A stretch of DNA of 64,000 nucleotides, from NCBI RefSeq assembly GCF_039529295.1, contig NZ_BAAAMN010000009.1:5255-69254 (forward strand), read 5' to 3'. A program made the position numbers and the translations under genes. Position 1 is the first letter of the stretch. Each line of letters opens with the position of its first letter. Shown here one piece after another: positions 62,322 through 64,000 of this stretch. The stretch is from Yaniella flava (GTDB lineage Bacteria; Actinomycetota; Actinomycetes; Actinomycetales; Micrococcaceae). The notes beneath the pieces are model-generated. The model did not search any database, had not been told where the DNA came from, and saw only the letters and a program-made list of their open reading frames with translations.

Positions 62322-62903
62322 TTACTGGTCTGCCTTGAACGGGAAGCCCAGTGCACGCAGCAGCGCGCGGCCTTCGTCGTTGCTTTTAGCGGTGGTCACT
62401 ACGGTGATGTCCATACCCCGTACACGGTCGATCTTGTCTTGATCGATTTCGTGGAACACGGACTGCTCTGACAGACCGAAGGTGTAGTTGCCGTTGCCAT
62501 CGAACTGGCGTGGGCTCAAACCGCGGAAGTCACGAATACGTGGCAGTGCAAGGGTCACCAGACGGTCCAAGAATTCCCACATACGGTCACCACGGAGGGT
62601 GACGTGTGTTCCAATTGGCATTCCTTCACGCAATTTGAACTGTGCGATGGATTTTTTGGCACGTGAAACCTGGGGTTTCTGACCGGTGATTTTCGTCAGG
62701 TCTTCGATGGCACCGTTAATGACTTTCGAGTCACGTGCGGCTTCGCCAACACCCATGTTGACGACGACCTTTTCGAGGCCTGGAATTTGCATGACGTTGG
62801 CGTATTCGAACTCTTTTTGGAGATCAGCCATGATGTCATCACGGTATTTGGTTTTCAAACGTGGTGTGACCTTTGGGGCTGCGTTTTCAGATACCTGGGT
62901 CAT
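62322..62903 (-). CDS. rplE: 50S ribosomal protein L5
   Basis: 193 residues. Seen: LKTKYRDDIMADLQKEFEYA, GLEKVVVNMGVGEAARDSKV, and IAQFKLREGMPIGTHVTLRG near residue 85. It overlaps rplX by 1 bp. Confidence 0.98.
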   Translation of the reverse strand: MTQVSENAAPKVTPRLKTKYRDDIMADLQKEFEYANVMQIPGLEKVVVNMGVGEAARDSKVINGAIEDLTKITGQKPQVSRAKKSIAQFKLREGMPIGTHVTLRGDRMWEFLDRLVTLALPRIRDFRGLSPRQFDGNGNYTFGLSEQSVFHEIDQDKIDRVRGMDITVVTTAKSNDEGRALLRALGFPFKADQ

Positions 62904-63259
62904 TACAGCTCCTTTCCAGAGGCCTTCGCGAAACGAACTTTCACGGTCTTGGTTTCGCCATCTTTTTCAACTTCTTCGAACCGGTAACCGACGCGAGTTG
63001 GTTTCTCGGTTTCTGGATCTACCACGGCAACGTTGGAGATATGCAGGAAAGCTTCCTGTTCTACACGTCCACCTTCGGACGATCCGTCGTCATGGTCATG
63101 GCCAGCGTGCGCGCCGGCACGAAGGTGTTTTGTGGCACGGTTGACGCCTTCTACCAGTACACGGCCTTCTTCGGGAAGAACGCGCAGGACTTTGCCCTGT
63201 AGACCACGGTCTTTGCCCGATAGAACCTGTACGAGATCATCTTTTTTGATCTTTGCCAT
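62903..63259 (-). CDS. rplX: 50S ribosomal protein L24
   Basis: 118 residues. N-terminal KOW motif KIKKDDLVQVLSGKDRGLQG. Near residues 46-65 a His/Asp/Gly-rich stretch (HLRAGAHAGHDHDDGSSEGG) replaces the usual short loop. The chain continues with the normal AFLHISNVAVVDPETEKPTR. It lies 2 bp after rplN. Confidence 0.96.
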   Translation of the reverse strand: MAKIKKDDLVQVLSGKDRGLQGKVLRVLPEEGRVLVEGVNRATKHLRAGAHAGHDHDDGSSEGGRVEQEAFLHISNVAVVDPETEKPTRVGYRFEEVEKDGETKTVKVRFAKASGKEL

Positions 63260-63261
63260 GG

Positions 63262-63630
63262 TTAGATCACCTCCGGTGCCAGCGACACGATACGCATGAA
63301 CTGTTTGTCACGGAGCTCACGAGCTACTGGGCCGAAGATACGGGTTCCGCGCGGTTCGTTATCCTGACGGAGGATGACGGCTGCGTTTTCGTCGAATTTG
63401 ATGTATGAGCCATCTGCACGGCGTACTGATTTCTTTGCACGCACGACTACAGCCTTGACGACGTCGCCTTTTTTGACGGCACCGCCAGGAATGGCGTCTT
63501 TGACGGTGGCGACAATGATATCGCCAATTGATGCATAGCGGCGTCCAGAGCCACCGAGGACACGGATGGTGAGAATTTCCTTCGCACCCGTGTTATCGGC
63601 AACCTTGAGCCGCGATTCTTGTTGAATCAC
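63262..63630 (-). CDS. rplN: 50S ribosomal protein L14
   Basis: 122 residues, exact family length. Seen: MIQQESRLKVADNTGAKEIL and GGAVKKGDVVKAVVVRAKKS, ending DKQFMRIVSLAPEVI. It is the first gene of this ribosomal block; the sequence upstream is non-coding, so the operon probably starts here. Confidence 0.98.
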   Translation of the reverse strand: MIQQESRLKVADNTGAKEILTIRVLGGSGRRYASIGDIIVATVKDAIPGGAVKKGDVVKAVVVRAKKSVRRADGSYIKFDENAAVILRQDNEPRGTRIFGPVARELRDKQFMRIVSLAPEVI

Positions 63631-64000
63631 TTGCTACTCCTGCTTGTCTCGCTGGTTCTCATCCCTCTGGTGGGCTGAGCCTTGCGGAACGGTCATGGAA
63701 ATACTCTTGCTGCGCTTACCCCCGACTAGGTGAGACGTGTGCAAGCAGTTCACTCTCAGAGGCGAACAGTCACACAGTGCTTTTGAGCCGGGGCCGAGGC
63801 ACGTTTGTGCAAGATGTTGTGCTTACTTTTCGTCAGATGCTCAGTGGATGGCCGAGCTATGAAAAGGGCACAGCTACAACATACTACCGCACTGTGTGGT
63901 GTTTTGGAAAATGCAAGTCTGCCACTCCCCTGTGGCTTAAAGGACAAAACGTGTGCTTTTTATCTGCCGAGTCGCCTGCTGTCATGCGGTAAAACGCAGA
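63631..64000. other. Non-coding region upstream of rplN
   Basis: About 370 bases to the window edge with no supported gene. rpsQ (S17), which often precedes rplN, is not directly here. The region must carry the promoter of the rplN operon; no confident boxes were identified. Confidence 0.5.

Noticed and set aside
1..64000. CRISPR arrays, tRNA or rRNA genes, prophage or conjugative modules
   Set aside because: No regularly spaced repeats, no tRNA-like cloverleaf sequence and no phage or conjugation genes were seen anywhere in the window.

Overview
The window comes from a Gram-positive, moderately GC-rich actinobacterium, most likely of the Micrococcales (Micrococcaceae-like). The evidence is the gene order. 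The block rplN-rplX-rplE-rpsH-rplF-rplR-rpsE-rpmD-rplO-secY-adk-map-infA-rpmJ-rpsM-rpsK-rpoA-rplQ-truA, then rplM-rpsI-glmM, then acpS-nnr-alr-tsaE-tsaB-rimI-tsaD and groES-groEL, all on the minus strand, is the backbone known from Mycobacterium and Arthrobacter. Other actinobacterial signs are frequent GTG/TTG starts, probable leaderless promoters, a DtxR-type iron box and paired CIRCE (HrcA) operators. No rRNA, tRNA or CRISPR array was found.

Layout. 0-3 kb: the end of a flavoprotein with a cysteine-rich tail, then a WYL regulator divergent from a VOC protein. 3-5.2 kb: groEL-groES under two CIRCE elements. 5.2-7 kb: a broken MarR/MFS efflux pair (frameshift in a C6 tract; in-frame TAG). 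7-9.4 kb: a THUMP-like methyltransferase and two unknown membrane proteins. 9.4-13.2 kb: a siderophore ABC importer behind an iron box. 13.6-16.2 kb: a glutamate-cysteine ligase family enzyme and a glutamate symporter. 16.3-22.1 kb: the t6A/cell-wall/NAD-repair/acpS housekeeping operon.

22.3-32.7 kb is a low-GC island between acpS and coaA, bounded by a decayed IS5-like transposase and a decayed ISAs1-type element. It holds a seven-gene minus-strand operon (DUF3830, four-part polyamine-type ABC importer, PuuD-like amidotransferase-fold hydrolase, aldehyde dehydrogenase) with a two-HTH Lrp/AsnC regulator upstream. An 11-bp perfect inverted repeat sits in front of the operon. glmS, expected in this interval in related genomes, is not present. 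I regard this cluster as the most interesting possible undescribed pathway in the window.

33.2-40 kb: coaA, an M15 peptidase, mscL, glmM and a two-gene amino-acid ABC importer in which the binding protein is fused to the permease. 40-44.1 kb: an operon of sugar-lactone oxidase, PLP amino-acid deaminase/aldolase and aldehyde dehydrogenase. 44.3-46.1 kb: a decaying patch with a transglutaminase-like relic, an XRE relic and small membrane proteins. 46.1-49.8 kb: hydantoinase/oxoprolinase subunits. 49.9-63.6 kb: ribosomal and transcription/secretion genes, interrupted only by a LysR gene on the plus strand.

Family names come from motif recognition by eye. Substrates of transporters and catabolic enzymes are inferences unless stated otherwise.
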